NCBI RefSeq assembly: GCF_009720145.1
Contig: NZ_CP046252.1
Span: forward strand, 186,001 to 250,000
Source of the DNA: Sphingobium sp. CAP-1
GTDB lineage: Bacteria > Pseudomonadota > Alphaproteobacteria > Sphingomonadales > Sphingomonadaceae
Length of the DNA stretch: 64,000 bases
Reading direction: 5' to 3'
The stretch's first letter is position 1. Each line of letters opens with the position of its first letter. The notes under the pieces are model-generated. The model saw only the letters and a program-made list of their open reading frames with translations, made no database searches and was not told where the DNA came from. Positions 9,387 to 16,526 of this stretch are shown one piece after another. Both the position numbers and the translations under genes were made by a program.

Positions 9387-9747
9387 ATCCTGCCACGCCG
9401 ATGCGAAAGCCATAACCCGGCCATCGCTGGTGGCTCCGCTGAAATGCCGGGTGCATCAGTGTCTCCCGTCCTGCCTGCCTGACCGACCCTCGCGGCCTCC
9501 CTCGTGGCTTGATCTGTTCGTGTCCACCTGGCGGCGCAACGGCGCCGGGCAGCTTTTTTCCGCCGCCTTCGGCTTTGCAGCGCGAAGCAAAAAAGCCGCC
9601 CTTCGGCCGTCTCTTGGCCGCAAGCCCACCCCGCCGCGCAAGCGCGACGGGAACCCCGAGCAGCGGTGCGCAGCCGACTGTCCCCGATCCTCGACATGCC
9701 ACGAGGCCGCGAAGGGCGCGGTCCCGAGTCAAGAAAGGACTGACGAC
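9387..9747. other. Non-coding leader before DUF736 gene
   Basis: 361 bp without a supported gene. It is very G+C-rich with many short inverted segments (for example CGCCTTCGGC... and GCCGCCCTTCGGC). It probably holds the promoter of the DUF736 gene, which has its own AAAGGA ribosome site about 12 nt before the ATG. Frames on both strands here are shadows. Confidence 0.4.
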
Positions 9748-10047
9748 ATGATCTGCGGAAACTTCACGGCAACCGATCGCGGCTTCCACGGCGAAATCCG
9801 GTTTTTCGGCCTCAGCGAAAAGGTGGAAATCCTTCGGATCGACGACAAGGCAAGCGACAAGTCGCCCGACTATCGCATCGTTGCCGCCGACGACGAGCGC
9901 ATCGAATTCGGCGTTGGCTGGCTCAAGGCCACCAAAGACCAGAAGCCTTACGCTTCACTCAAGCTCAATCCGGTCCTGGCGCCGGACGTTCATCTTCGGC
10001 TTGTCTCGACCGAGACAACCGGCAAGTTCGAGCTGAAGGTCGACTGA
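9748..10047 (+). CDS. DUF736 family protein (copy 1)
   Basis: 99 aa beginning MICGNFTATDRGFHGEIRFF; ends LRLVSTETTGKFELKVD. DUF736 proteins are small beta-rich proteins found almost only on conjugative plasmids and ICEs of alphaproteobacteria; their biochemical role is not established. Domain layout is typical: GxF...GxIxFxGL, a DYRI core and a length near 100 aa. It is followed at once by a strong hairpin. A second, diverged copy lies after traF. Confidence 0.85.
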   Translation: MICGNFTATDRGFHGEIRFFGLSEKVEILRIDDKASDKSPDYRIVAADDERIEFGVGWLKATKDQKPYASLKLNPVLAPDVHLRLVSTETTGKFELKVD

Positions 10048-10053
10048 TCGCGA

Positions 10054-10083
10054 GAGCGTCCCGCCAGCAATGGCGGGGCGCTC
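10054..10083 (+). terminator. Hairpin terminator after DUF736
   Basis: GAGCG-T-CCCGCC, loop AGCAAT, GGCGGG-G-CGCTC: 11 paired bases with one T/G interior mismatch, 6 nt after the stop codon, followed by CCTTTCC. The T tract is short, so termination may be partial. Confidence 0.55.
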
Positions 10084-10528
10084 CCTTTCCGGTCCCGGAT
10101 GGATCTTCACTGTATCCGCCAGCGCCGCTCACCCTGGCGACCTGCCGCACAATGATCGCAATCTCAGGCTGGGGCTGACCGAGCAGGGATCGGCCTATGG
10201 CCGAGCCGGTATCCCGGCTGTCCTCTGCGTGAGTGGAAAAGAGGGCGGGACAAGCCCGCAAAGCGAGCCCGCCCACGCGGGCAGGTCTTCCCGTGCGCGC
10301 CGCCTGGGCGGCGCGATCGTTGCTAAGGACGTTGTCCTCGCGCCGGTCAAGGTAAGTGGAACCGTCCGGGGCGGTATCCCCACCTTCCGCGGCTTCGCCT
10401 TGTGCAGGCGGGTGATTCCCCTCCGCCCCGGCCGCCCTTGCCCCGTTGCTACCCTTGGCTCGCCGCCGGGCAGAAGTTCAGGCGCGGCATTCCGCTTCGC
10501 TGAACTTCAGACCCAAAGGATTTGAGAC
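10084..10528. other. Intergenic region with a 9-bp perfect palindrome
   Basis: No gene is supported. At 10296-10315 lies CGCGCCGCC-TG-GGCGGCGCG, a perfect 9-bp inverted repeat, plus weaker repeats upstream. It could be an operator or a transcriptional pause/terminator ahead of the methyltransferase gene. The sequence is otherwise unremarkable. Confidence 0.4.
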
Positions 10529-11197
10529 ATGACCAGCAAGGCACAGGCTCCCCGCAATGTGATTTTCAACGGTGATTGCATTGAAGTGATGCAGGCTTTC
10601 GATAGCGGCACGGTGGATTTCATCCTGACCGATCCGCCCTATGTGACCCGCTACCGGGACCGTCAGGGCCGCAAGGTTGCCAATGACGATAACGGCCGGT
10701 GGCTGCGTCCGGCGTTTCGGGAAATGCACCGCGTCCTGAAGGATGGCGGTTTCGCGGTTTCCTTCTATGGCTGGAACAAGGTGGATTTGTTCATGGACGC
10801 ATGGAAGGCGGCGGGCTTCCGCGTCGTCGGCCATCTTGTGTTTCGCAAGCGTTATGCGTCATCGGCCCGCTTCCTCCGCTATGAGCACGAACAGGCTTAT
10901 TTGCTGGCGAAGGGCAATCCGGCCCGGCCCGCGCGTCCTATCGCCGACGTGCTCGATTTTCCTTACAGCGGGAACCGTTTGCATCCCACGCAAAAGCCGG
11001 TTGAGGCGCTGACTCCGTTGATCGAGGCTTTCACGCAGCCGGGCGAGCTTGTGCTGGACCCGTTCAGCGGCAGCGGTTCGTCACTGGCGGCAGCCCAGCA
11101 ACTCGGCCGCGACTGGACCGGCATCGAACTCGACAACGGCCATTACCACACCGCGAGCAAGCGGCTGGAACGCCCGGCGCGGAGGGTGGCGGCTTAG
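10529..11197 (+). CDS. DNA methyltransferase (beta class, N4-cytosine/N6-adenine)
   Basis: 222 aa. The catalytic motif IV VDFILTDPPYVT (~residues 28-39) precedes the AdoMet-binding motif I LDPFSGSGSSLAAA (~residues 182-195), the beta-class order. HPTQKP at ~155 and GIELDNGHY near the end are typical of adenine-type enzymes such as CcrM-like ICE methylases. No target-recognition insert is obvious and no restriction partner is adjacent, so it is a solitary methylase. It may protect the element on entry or regulate its genes. ATG start 22 nt after a TTTGAG run; a stem-loop overlaps its stop codon. Confidence 0.92.
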   Translation: MTSKAQAPRNVIFNGDCIEVMQAFDSGTVDFILTDPPYVTRYRDRQGRKVANDDNGRWLRPAFREMHRVLKDGGFAVSFYGWNKVDLFMDAWKAAGFRVVGHLVFRKRYASSARFLRYEHEQAYLLAKGNPARPARPIADVLDFPYSGNRLHPTQKPVEALTPLIEAFTQPGELVLDPFSGSGSSLAAAQQLGRDWTGIELDNGHYHTASKRLERPARRVAA

Positions 11198-11203
11198 GCC
11201 GCC
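11188..11203 (+). terminator. Stem-loop over the methyltransferase stop codon
   Basis: GGCGGC-TTAG-GCCGCC followed by TCCCTTTCC. It resembles the hairpin after the first DUF736 gene (same TCCCTTTCC tail), which suggests a recurring ICE intergenic signal rather than a strong terminator. Confidence 0.35.
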
Positions 11204-11239
11204 TCCCTTTCCGGCTCTCCCATTTTGAAAGGCACGATC

Positions 11240-11479
11240 ATGGCCGCTCCCTATGTCGCCCGCTTCACGCGGCTGCACCCCAAGCTCTGGGCGCCCTACG
11301 GCATCACCGCCTATCCGTATGGTTTTCACGACTGGCCGCCCGAGGAAGCCGCCCCGGTCTGGATACCGCGAGCCCATATCATCACCGCGCGCGGCGCCGC
11401 GTTCCTCGACCTCGGCGATTGCACCACGCTTGAACAGGCGATCGAAGCCTGCTGGACCCATTTTGCAAGCCTTCGCTGA
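11240..11479 (+). CDS. Small ICE hypothetical protein
   Basis: 79 aa, MAAPYVARFTRLHPKLWAPY, rich in tryptophan and proline, with an ALDLGDC-like centre and a C-terminal ..LEQAIEACWTHFASLR. I recognise no domain. It is preceded by a GAAAGG sequence about 9 nt before the chosen ATG and its composition is protein-like. The role is unknown; position suggests a cargo-independent ICE housekeeping gene. Confidence 0.55.
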   Translation: MAAPYVARFTRLHPKLWAPYGITAYPYGFHDWPPEEAAPVWIPRAHIITARGAAFLDLGDCTTLEQAIEACWTHFASLR

Positions 11480-11955
11480 CATCCCATGCCGCCGCCGACC
11501 CACCCAGGCCGGCGGCGGCCGCGCGTCCCAAAGGTCCGCGCGGCCGTCATGGCGCGCGCTCGCCGGGCGCTGCCCGGCTCGCAAGAGACAGTAGCCAGAA
11601 CGGCATCCCCGTCCTAAGAAGGACGTGGGCCGCTACGCGGCGGCCTGGGGTTGGTAGCCCCACGTTCAACGGTTTGGCGCCGGCCGTGACGGCGCCGCCA
11701 TCCTTGACCACATGGTCGGGGAGCCTGTGACGTATACAACAGGCTTCCGGGCTAAAGGTCACAGGGCCGATTGAACGCGGTTTACCACTCCCCGATCAGG
11801 GTCAGGAGCAAGTTTGCGGGGGCGCACCGCAGACAAACCGCTTCTCGCCCGGATCGACCGTTGCGGAGCGCGCGCGAAGCCATGCCCGCCGCGCGCATGG
11901 AATTGTCTCCGTTTCGGTCTAAAAGGTTAACGGGGACTGGAGGAACGGGGGCGTT
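11480..11955. other. Regulatory intergenic region upstream of the DUF2285/FseA-like block
   Basis: 476 bp without a supported gene. Several inverted segments are visible, for instance ACGTGGG near 11629 with CCCCACGT near 11657. It most likely carries the promoter(s) for the excision-control genes that follow. A quorum-type operator could be here, but I see no clear lux/tra box. Confidence 0.4.
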
Positions 11956-12222
11956 ATGACCGGCAAGCATTTCGAGGATCGCGCGCCCGACGCGCCGCGG
12001 CTTACCGCCTATGACGAGGATCACCTCGCCGACTATATCCGCCTGCTCGATACCGACGACGAGGGCGCCGACTGGCGAGATGCGGCGGCGCATATCTTCG
12101 GGATCGATCCCCGTGCCGAACCCGAGCGCGCCCGCGTGATGCACGAAAGCCATCTCGCCCGCGCGCGCTGGATGACCGAAGTGGGCTACGCATATCTCCT
12201 CGGCCCGCGCGCCACGGAATAG
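11956..12222 (+). CDS. Small DUF2285-like protein, candidate antiactivator (QseM-like)
   Basis: 88 aa, with LADYIRLLDTDDEGADWRDA then ARARWMTEVGYAYLL, a compact form of the DUF2285 pattern (R-x-LD...G-x-x-W/Y-R-E/D-A...GY..LL). In ICEMlSym(R7A), QseM is a stand-alone DUF2285-type protein that binds and blocks TraR and the activator FseA. Here the gene lies directly upstream of an FseA-like locus, which supports an antiactivator role. That role is inferred from layout and family; binding has not been shown. ATG start. Confidence 0.6.
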   Translation: MTGKHFEDRAPDAPRLTAYDEDHLADYIRLLDTDDEGADWRDAAAHIFGIDPRAEPERARVMHESHLARARWMTEVGYAYLLGPRATE

Positions 12223-12375
12223 GTTAACATTCAGACCGGAATGGATTTTTCCGGTCGCGGATTCCGATGCGCGGGCGGCATCGCACCGCGCAGCCTTCGC
12301 GCTGTCGGGATGCAGCGCTTCTCCCGATCCTCGGCGGTCCAGACTCCGCACAAAGAGCGGCTGGGGAGGATGCTC

Positions 12376-12576
12376 ATGCCGACACCGCCACGACGGCGCT
12401 CGCGACGTGCCGGCAATGCGCCGGCCACGCCCGGCCGCGCCGAATTCGCCGCCGCGTTCCTTCAACGCAACCGCCAGTATCGCGCAGAACGGGCGCGTCT
12501 CAGGCGCAACGCCCCGGCGAGCGAGCGAATAGCGCTCGCCCGCCGCTGGGGGTTGTCCTTTCGCCTACCTGCCTGA
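12376..12576 (+). CDS. DUF6499-like N-terminal half of an FseA-like activator (frame 1)
   Basis: 66 aa, MPTPPRRRSRRAGNAPATPG then ..EFAAAFLQRNRQYRAERARL and ARRWGLSF before a stop. The FLQRN..Y and RRWGL.F elements are those of the DUF6499 domain normally fused to DUF2285. The start is the second of two close ATGs, 6 nt after GGGGAGG. The natural continuation (AYLPDELSGTVIWRPEL) is in the +1 frame, giving a composite of about 255 aa. Such two-frame genes are known in Mesorhizobium ICEs, where a +1 ribosomal shift makes FseA, the activator of the excisionase gene. Confidence 0.65.
   Translation: MPTPPRRRSRRAGNAPATPGRAEFAAAFLQRNRQYRAERARLRRNAPASERIALARRWGLSFRLPA
12556..12567 (+). promoter_or_regulatory. 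Putative +1 ribosomal frameshift site
   Basis: Frame 1 reads TCC TTT CGC CTA CCT GCC TGA; slipping forward one base after TTT gives GCC TAC CTG CCT GAT and joins the DUF6499-like half to the DUF2285 half with family-like spacing (RRWGLSF|AYLPDEL...WRPEL). The downstream frame is open through this point, with no stop between. A disabling mutation or sequencing error is the alternative. Confidence 0.55.
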
Positions 12577-12592
12577 TGAGCTGTCGGGCACG

Positions 12593-13141
12593 GTGATCTG
12601 GCGGCCGGAACTCACCGCCGTCACCGTGATCCTCGACGCCGCGCCGGAGGAATATGCCGGCGCAGCGGCAATCGACCCGCTGGCGCTCGGCGCGCTGCTC
12701 GCCGACCGGGCCGGGATCGACGGCCGTCATGTCGTCGTCGCTGACGCGGCCGGCGAGCATCGGCTGTGGCTACGCGATCCGACGCCCGGCCAGCCGCTCG
12801 CCGCGATCGTCCCGCTCGACAAGGATTTCATCAAGCGCATCTTCAGCCTGCTGCGTTTCCATCGGCTCATGTCGGGCAAGCGACCCGGCCCGTTGCCGCG
12901 CGGATGGCCACTCACCGCAATTCGCACGGCCCGGCTCGAGTTGATGCTTCGCGCGCTCGATCTGCGCCTCGCCGGGGCGACATATCGCGAAATCGCGATC
13001 GCGCTCGGCAAGGACGAAGCCGGGCATCTCTCGGCGTCCGACTTCAAGAACTCGGACGCCCGGTCCTTCGCCTATCGCCTGGTGCGCGACGCCACCGCCA
13101 TGATGAAGGGCGACTACCGCAAGCTGCTGCGCTTCCGCTGA
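12593..13141 (+). CDS. DUF2285 C-terminal half of an FseA-like activator (frame 2)
   Basis: 182 aa if started at the in-frame GTG (VIWRPELTAVTVILDAAPE); the same frame continues upstream without a stop into the frameshift region. The C-terminal part is a typical DUF2285: RLELMLRALDLRLAGATYRE, then DFKNSDARSFAYRLVRDATA and a final GDYRKLLRF. No ribosome site is convincing before the GTG, which favours production as the tail of a frameshifted protein. In ICEMlSym(R7A) the fused product activates rdfS; an AlpA-like gene sits directly downstream here too. Confidence 0.75.
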   Translation: MIWRPELTAVTVILDAAPEEYAGAAAIDPLALGALLADRAGIDGRHVVVADAAGEHRLWLRDPTPGQPLAAIVPLDKDFIKRIFSLLRFHRLMSGKRPGPLPRGWPLTAIRTARLELMLRALDLRLAGATYREIAIALGKDEAGHLSASDFKNSDARSFAYRLVRDATAMMKGDYRKLLRFR

Positions 13142-13269
13142 TAGCGCCCACCGCGTGACCGCGGCCGGGGGTGGTCACATCGGCGCAGCTGCGAATCTTC
13201 GTTCCCCACCCTGCCGTGAGCACTTCGCCATGATCGCCTCCTGCCATCCCGCTTCGCAGGAGACGCTCG

Positions 13270-13536
13270 TTGTCCAGGCCGCCCGTCACCCTTCCGCCCC
13301 GCTACCTGCGGACCCCCGAAGCGGCGCGCTTCCTCGGTCTCTCCGGCCGCACGCTTGAGAAGCACCGCTATTTCGGGAGCGGCCCGGCCTATCGCCGGAT
13401 CGGCGGACGGGTGGTCTATTCGGTCGACGACCTGCGCGCCTGGGCCGACCTCGGCACCAAATATTCCACGTCCGACCCCGGCCAGAACGATCTCATGCCG
13501 CAGCGGGATGCGGCGATCACGCAGAGCCGCCGATGA
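13270..13536 (+). CDS. AlpA/RdfS-like excisionase (HTH_17)
   Basis: 88 aa starting at TTG. Residues ~10-55 form a MerR-like winged helix of the excisionase/AlpA type: YLRTPEAARFLGLSGRTLEK, HRYFGSGPAYRRIGGRVVYS, VDDLRAWA. Proteins of this type act as recombination directionality factors and/or activators of excision. It follows the FseA-like locus and overlaps the next gene by 4 nt, so its expression probably switches the element from the integrated to the excised, replicating state. This matches the msi/rdfS order of Mesorhizobium ICEs. Confidence 0.82.
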   Translation: MSRPPVTLPPRYLRTPEAARFLGLSGRTLEKHRYFGSGPAYRRIGGRVVYSVDDLRAWADLGTKYSTSDPGQNDLMPQRDAAITQSRR

Positions 13537-14414
13537 AGCCGCGCGCCGCCTCCCGTTCCGGCGAGCGCGCCCAACTCGCGCTGTTCCCGTCGCTCGGGCA
13601 CGACATCGCGCCGCGCGACGCCCAGGACCTCATGGCCTGGCCGTTCTTCAGCCTCGCCAAGCGCAGGCGGGTGACGCCGATCGACTTCCGCATGGGCGCG
13701 ACCTGGATATCGGTCGAGGCGGTGCCCGAGCACGGCATGGCGACCATATGGGACGCCGACGTGCTGATATGGGCGGCGAGCCAGATCGTCGCGGCACGCG
13801 ACGCGGGGCTGCCGACCTCGCGCCTGATGGCGACGACGCCGCACGAAATCCTCACCTTCACCGGACGCGGCACCGGCAAGGATCATTATGACCGGCTGAA
13901 GGCCGCGCTCGACCGGCTGCAATCCACTACGGTCGCCACGTCGATCCGCCAGCAGCACCAGCGCCGCCGCCATCGCTTCTCGTGGATCAACGAGTGGCAG
14001 GAGCGGCTCGACGGCGAGGGGCGGCCGCTCGGTATCGAACTGATCCTGCCCGACTGGTTCTATGCCGGCGTGGTCGATCGCACGTTCGTCCTCACCATCG
14101 ACCGGGCCTATTTCGACCTGACCGGAGGGCTGGAACGCTGGCTCTACCGGATCGTGCGCAAGCATGGCGGCCAGCAGGAAGGCGGCTGGAGCTTCGACGT
14201 TTCGCACCTCCACCTGAAATCCGGCGCGCTCTCGCCCTTGAAGCAATTCGCGTTCGAGCTGCGCGGCATCGTCCGCCGCCAGTCCCTTCCGGGTTACGCG
14301 CTGGCGATCGAGCGCGCGTTCGGCCGTGAGCGGCTGACCTTCGCGCCCGTGCCTGCCGATCCGTTCGAGACGGCGGCGCGGCGCATGGGGCTGGCTGTGG
14401 ATAACCGGCCATGA
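13533..14414 (+). CDS. repA: RepA-type plasmid replication initiator
   Basis: 293 aa, from an ATGA overlap with the excisionase. It matches the replication initiator (RPA) family of alphaproteobacterial plasmids and ICEs: LMAWPFFSLAKRRR, IWDADVLIWAASQIVAAR, SRLMATTPHEILTFTGRGTG, YDRLKAALDRLQSTTVATS and a C-terminal winged-helix region (LHLKSGALSPLKQFAFELR). These proteins bind iterons and open the origin. Three tandem iteron-like repeats begin right at the stop codon and two consensus DnaA boxes flank them, so an origin is adjacent. Co-expression with the excisionase suggests replication of the excised circle. Confidence 0.88.
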   Translation: MKPRAASRSGERAQLALFPSLGHDIAPRDAQDLMAWPFFSLAKRRRVTPIDFRMGATWISVEAVPEHGMATIWDADVLIWAASQIVAARDAGLPTSRLMATTPHEILTFTGRGTGKDHYDRLKAALDRLQSTTVATSIRQQHQRRRHRFSWINEWQERLDGEGRPLGIELILPDWFYAGVVDRTFVLTIDRAYFDLTGGLERWLYRIVRKHGGQQEGGWSFDVSHLHLKSGALSPLKQFAFELRGIVRRQSLPGYALAIERAFGRERLTFAPVPADPFETAARRMGLAVDNRP

Positions 14415-14592
14415 GACTCGGCCTATTGAAAACCGCCGGACTCGGCCGATTAAAAACCGCTGACTCGGCCTATAAAAAACCCGCCCCCCACGCAAGCCTC
14501 TGGAATCGCTCGCGTAATCGCCCCCCTTCTAACTATGCTAACAGTAAAGAATACTTCGTATTCTTTCTAACGCGATTTCGAGCTGTGGATAA
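14396..14592 (+). other. Candidate oriV: iterons, two DnaA boxes and an A+T-rich segment
   Basis: Two perfect DnaA boxes (TGTGGATAA, complement of TTATCCACA) lie at 14396-14404, inside the end of repA, and 14584-14592. Between them are three direct repeats and an A+T-rich stretch unusual for this G+C-rich element, containing the perfect inverted repeat AAAGAATAC-TTC-GTATTCTTT (14546-14566). The combination of initiator gene, iterons, DnaA boxes and A+T-rich DNA is the standard layout of iteron-controlled origins. Confidence 0.72.
14415..14485 (+). repeat. Three tandem iteron-like repeats (23-24 bp)
   Basis: GACTCGGCC + TATTGAAAACCGCCG, GACTCGGCC + GATTAAAAACCGCT, GACTCGGCC + TATAAAAAACCCGCC, starting at 14415, 14439 and 14462. 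The nine-base head GACTCGGCC is identical in all three and the tails share an A-run followed by CCGC. Probable RepA binding sites. Confidence 0.8.
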
Positions 14593-14739
14593 TTCGCGAG
14601 ACGGTGCGAAGTATCAGGCAGTAAATCCGCCGTTTCCACTACGCTATACTACTACGCCTTTTCCGCGAGGCGATCAATCGTCCAGAGGGCGTGATGCGAA
14701 AGCGATCCGCCATCCGGTGATGGCGCCGGGAGGCGGCCG

Positions 14740-15381
14740 ATGATCGGCTATGCTTCCCGCACTGGCACACGCCGCAATCTCGATGCTCTGCGGCGCGCGG
14801 GCTGGCGGCTGATGGTCTCCGCAAAGGGACCGTTGCGCCCGGAACGCTTCCGCTACGCGCTCGACAATGGCGCATGGACGGCTTTTCAGCGGGGCGAGCC
14901 GTTCGACGTGCCCGCGTTCGAGAAGGCGGTTGCTCTGCTCGGGTCGGGGGCCGACTGGATCGTGCTGCCCGACATCGTGGCGGGCGGCCTCGCTTCGCTG
15001 CGCTTCTCGCTCGACTGGCTGGACGCGCTGCGCAACCGGCCCGAGCTGCGCGACGCGCAATATCTGCTCGCCGTCCAGAACGGCATGGAGCCGCCGCACG
15101 TCGCGGCGGTGGTCGGCCCGGAGATCGGTATCTTCGTCGGCGGCGATACGCCGTGGAAACTGGCGACGATGGCGACATGGGCGCGGCTCGCGCATGAGCG
15201 TGGCGCCATCTGCCATGTCGGCCGCGTCAACACCGCGCGGCGCATCCGCCTTTGCGCGGCAGCAGGGGCCGACAGCTTCGATGGCTCGGGCGTCTCGCGC
15301 TTCGCCTCCGCTTTGCCGCCGCTCGATCTCGCCCGGCGGCAGCCGGACATCGAAGCCTGGCTTGCGGGGCAGCGGCCATGA
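14740..15381 (+). CDS. TGT/DpdA-like TIM-barrel protein
   Basis: 213 aa. Segments recall tRNA-guanine transglycosylase-fold proteins and the phage/DpdA-like paralogues acting on DNA: RFRYALDNGAWTAF (compare DSGGF), DWIVLPDIVAGG, LLAVQNGM, EIGIFVGGDTPWKLATM, and GADSFDGSGVSRFA, whose Asp could be the catalytic residue. No zinc site (Cys3His) is visible, so it is not a standard Tgt. It overlaps the PAPS-reductase-like gene by 4 nt and heads a run of nucleic-acid-modifying genes. A role in base modification is plausible but unproven; the family call is from fold-level motifs only. Confidence 0.5.
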   Translation: MIGYASRTGTRRNLDALRRAGWRLMVSAKGPLRPERFRYALDNGAWTAFQRGEPFDVPAFEKAVALLGSGADWIVLPDIVAGGLASLRFSLDWLDALRNRPELRDAQYLLAVQNGMEPPHVAAVVGPEIGIFVGGDTPWKLATMATWARLAHERGAICHVGRVNTARRIRLCAAAGADSFDGSGVSRFASALPPLDLARRQPDIEAWLAGQRP

Positions 15382-16526
15382 TCGCCGTCCAGCACTTCGG
15401 CAGCATCTCGGGCGGCAAGGACAGCCAAGCCGTTCTCTGCAAGATGGTCGAGCGGATCGAGCGCAAGGGGCTGGCCGCGTTCGGCAACAACGCCCCGCGC
15501 TTCCTCTGTGCCGACAACGGCCATGAGAACCCGATCACGCTCGATCATATCGCCTATCTCGACGACTGGCTGCGGCAGCGCACCGGCCTGCACATCGAGA
15601 TCGTGTCGGCCAACGATGTGCCCGGCCTCACCGACGCGGCGGCCTTCGCCCGTAAGCGCGGGATTCTTCGTGAGGAATGGTCGAACGAAAAGCGGCGGAC
15701 GCGCCATAGAGGCGCGTGCAACCAGCGCCGGGACGCATGGCAGGCAGGCACGATCACCAGGGCCGAGTGGATGGCCGGGTGCGATTGTCCCGTCCTGGTC
15801 TCGCCACCTGTCCCCGATCACCTGATCGAGCGGGCGCTCGGGCTGCTGCATCCCACCGGCATCCCGTTCCTCGACATGGCGATGCTGCACGGCCGGTTTC
15901 CCGGCACGAAGACGCGCTTCTGCACCGACGAGACCAAGCTGATCCCGATGATGCACCGCAAGCGCCCGCTGCTCGACGCGGGCGTGCCGGTGATCGACTG
16001 GATCGGCGAACGGGCCGACGAGAGCCCGGCGCGGGCGAAGAAACCGCCCATCCAGTCGAAGCGGTATCCGGTCGGGGCGCGCCAAGTGCTCTACCGGCCC
16101 ATCTTCCGCTGGTCGGCCGCTGACACCTTCGCCATCTCCGAGCGCCACGGCCTGCGCCACAACCCGCTTTACACGATGGGCATGAGCCGGGTCGGCTGCT
16201 CGACCTGCATCATGGTCAAAAAGCGCGAATTGCGCGCCTGGTCCATGCGCTTCCCGGCCGAGGTAGACCGCGTGCGCGAGTGGGAGCAGCTGGTCAGCCT
16301 CGTGTCCCGCCGCAGCGCCGTCGCCGGCACGCCGGCATCGCTGCTGCCCGCGCCGACCGTCCCGGGCGATCCCGCCGATCATGGCCGGGCGACCATCGAC
16401 AGGGCGATCGCGTGGTCGCGCACAAGCCGGGGCGGGCGCAACTACGACCTGTTCATCGACCAGGAGCAGCGCGAGGCCGATGAGCACGGCCTGCGCTGCG
16501 ACAGCGAATACGGGCTGTGCGAATGA
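15378..16526 (+). CDS. PAPS reductase-like (adenine nucleotide alpha-hydrolase) protein
   Basis: 382 aa. Near the N-terminus is the PP-loop SGGKDSQAVLCKM, which marks ATP-pyrophosphatase/PAPS-reductase-fold enzymes; the middle has RCKR-like basic segments and a YRPIFRWSAADTFAI region conserved in phage and ICE members; near 285 is VGCSTCIM, a Cys pair seen in DndC-type and PAPS-reductase-like proteins. On mobile elements such proteins are not sulfate-assimilation enzymes; the nearest functional model is DndC, which activates DNA sugars/bases with ATP. Partner genes dndDE are absent. It is translationally coupled on both sides (4-nt overlaps) to the TGT-like and methyltransferase genes. Confidence 0.75.
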   Translation: MIAVQHFGSISGGKDSQAVLCKMVERIERKGLAAFGNNAPRFLCADNGHENPITLDHIAYLDDWLRQRTGLHIEIVSANDVPGLTDAAAFARKRGILREEWSNEKRRTRHRGACNQRRDAWQAGTITRAEWMAGCDCPVLVSPPVPDHLIERALGLLHPTGIPFLDMAMLHGRFPGTKTRFCTDETKLIPMMHRKRPLLDAGVPVIDWIGERADESPARAKKPPIQSKRYPVGARQVLYRPIFRWSAADTFAISERHGLRHNPLYTMGMSRVGCSTCIMVKKRELRAWSMRFPAEVDRVREWEQLVSLVSRRSAVAGTPASLLPAPTVPGDPADHGRATIDRAIAWSRTSRGGRNYDLFIDQEQREADEHGLRCDSEYGLCE

